In this document: piece by piece, positions 5,927 through 5,955 of the stretch
How positions within the stretch are numbered: position 1 is the stretch's first letter
Layout: the number at the start of each line of letters is the position of its first letter
Source of the DNA: an uncultured bacterium
Lineage (GTDB): Bacteria > Cyanobacteriota > Vampirovibrionia > Gastranaerophilales > Gastranaerophilaceae
Assembly: GCA_946183815.1 (NCBI GenBank)
Contig: CAMHDG010000112.1
Location: forward strand, 1 to 5,955
Direction: 5' to 3'
DNA length: 5,955 nt
Position numbers and translations under genes: made by a program
The notes under the pieces: generated by a model
Told to the model about the DNA's origin: nothing
Seen by the model: only the letters and a program-made list of their open reading frames with translations
Databases searched by the model: none

Positions 5927-5955
5927 GATATTTGCAAAAGTGATTAAGTGACTAG

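Noticed and set aside
1..5955. tRNA genes, CRISPR arrays or insertion sequences
   Set aside because: I saw no cloverleaf, no regularly spaced repeats and no transposase motifs or paired terminal repeats. The gaps between genes are all shorter than 220 bp.

Overview
This AT-rich 5.95 kb window comes from a bacterial chromosome or a large contig. It holds six protein-coding regions (one cut by the left edge) and no RNA genes that I can see. The DUF3326 protein at the right end belongs to a family known mainly from cyanobacteria and plant plastids. Together with the low GC this suggests a non-photosynthetic relative of the cyanobacteria (Gastranaerophilales/Melainabacteria type, gut or similar). 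That lineage call is inference; a phylogenetic marker would be needed to settle it.

Left part (1-1470): the last 34 codons of a plus-strand gene, a perfect 11-bp hairpin that buries the ribosome binding site of the next gene, and then a 413-residue protein with the GDxD signature of the uncharacterised nucleotidyltransferase family NTP_transf_5. The C-terminal tail of the cut gene resembles the C-terminal tail of the 413-residue protein, so the two may be tandem paralogs.

Middle (1440-2156): a convergent minus-strand gene for a small, acidic, tyrosine-rich, probably helical protein of unknown function, with its own intrinsic terminator. A 218-bp divergent intergenic region follows, containing a CATGCA/TGCATG palindrome cluster and a good sigma70-type promoter for the next operon.

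Metal operon (2157-4916): a P1B-type ATPase of the Zn/Cd/Pb export class, then after 18 bp a ZIP-family metal transporter that starts with TTG. ATPases of this class export metal and characterised ZIP proteins move metal into the cytoplasm, so one transcript seems to carry both directions of zinc-type metal traffic. No metal-sensing regulator is present in the window.

Right part (4903-5955): a DUF3326 gene on the minus strand converges on the ZIP gene with a 14-bp overlap of their 3' ends. The last 80 bp hold no gene that I can support, only a short imperfect palindrome and a short direct repeat.
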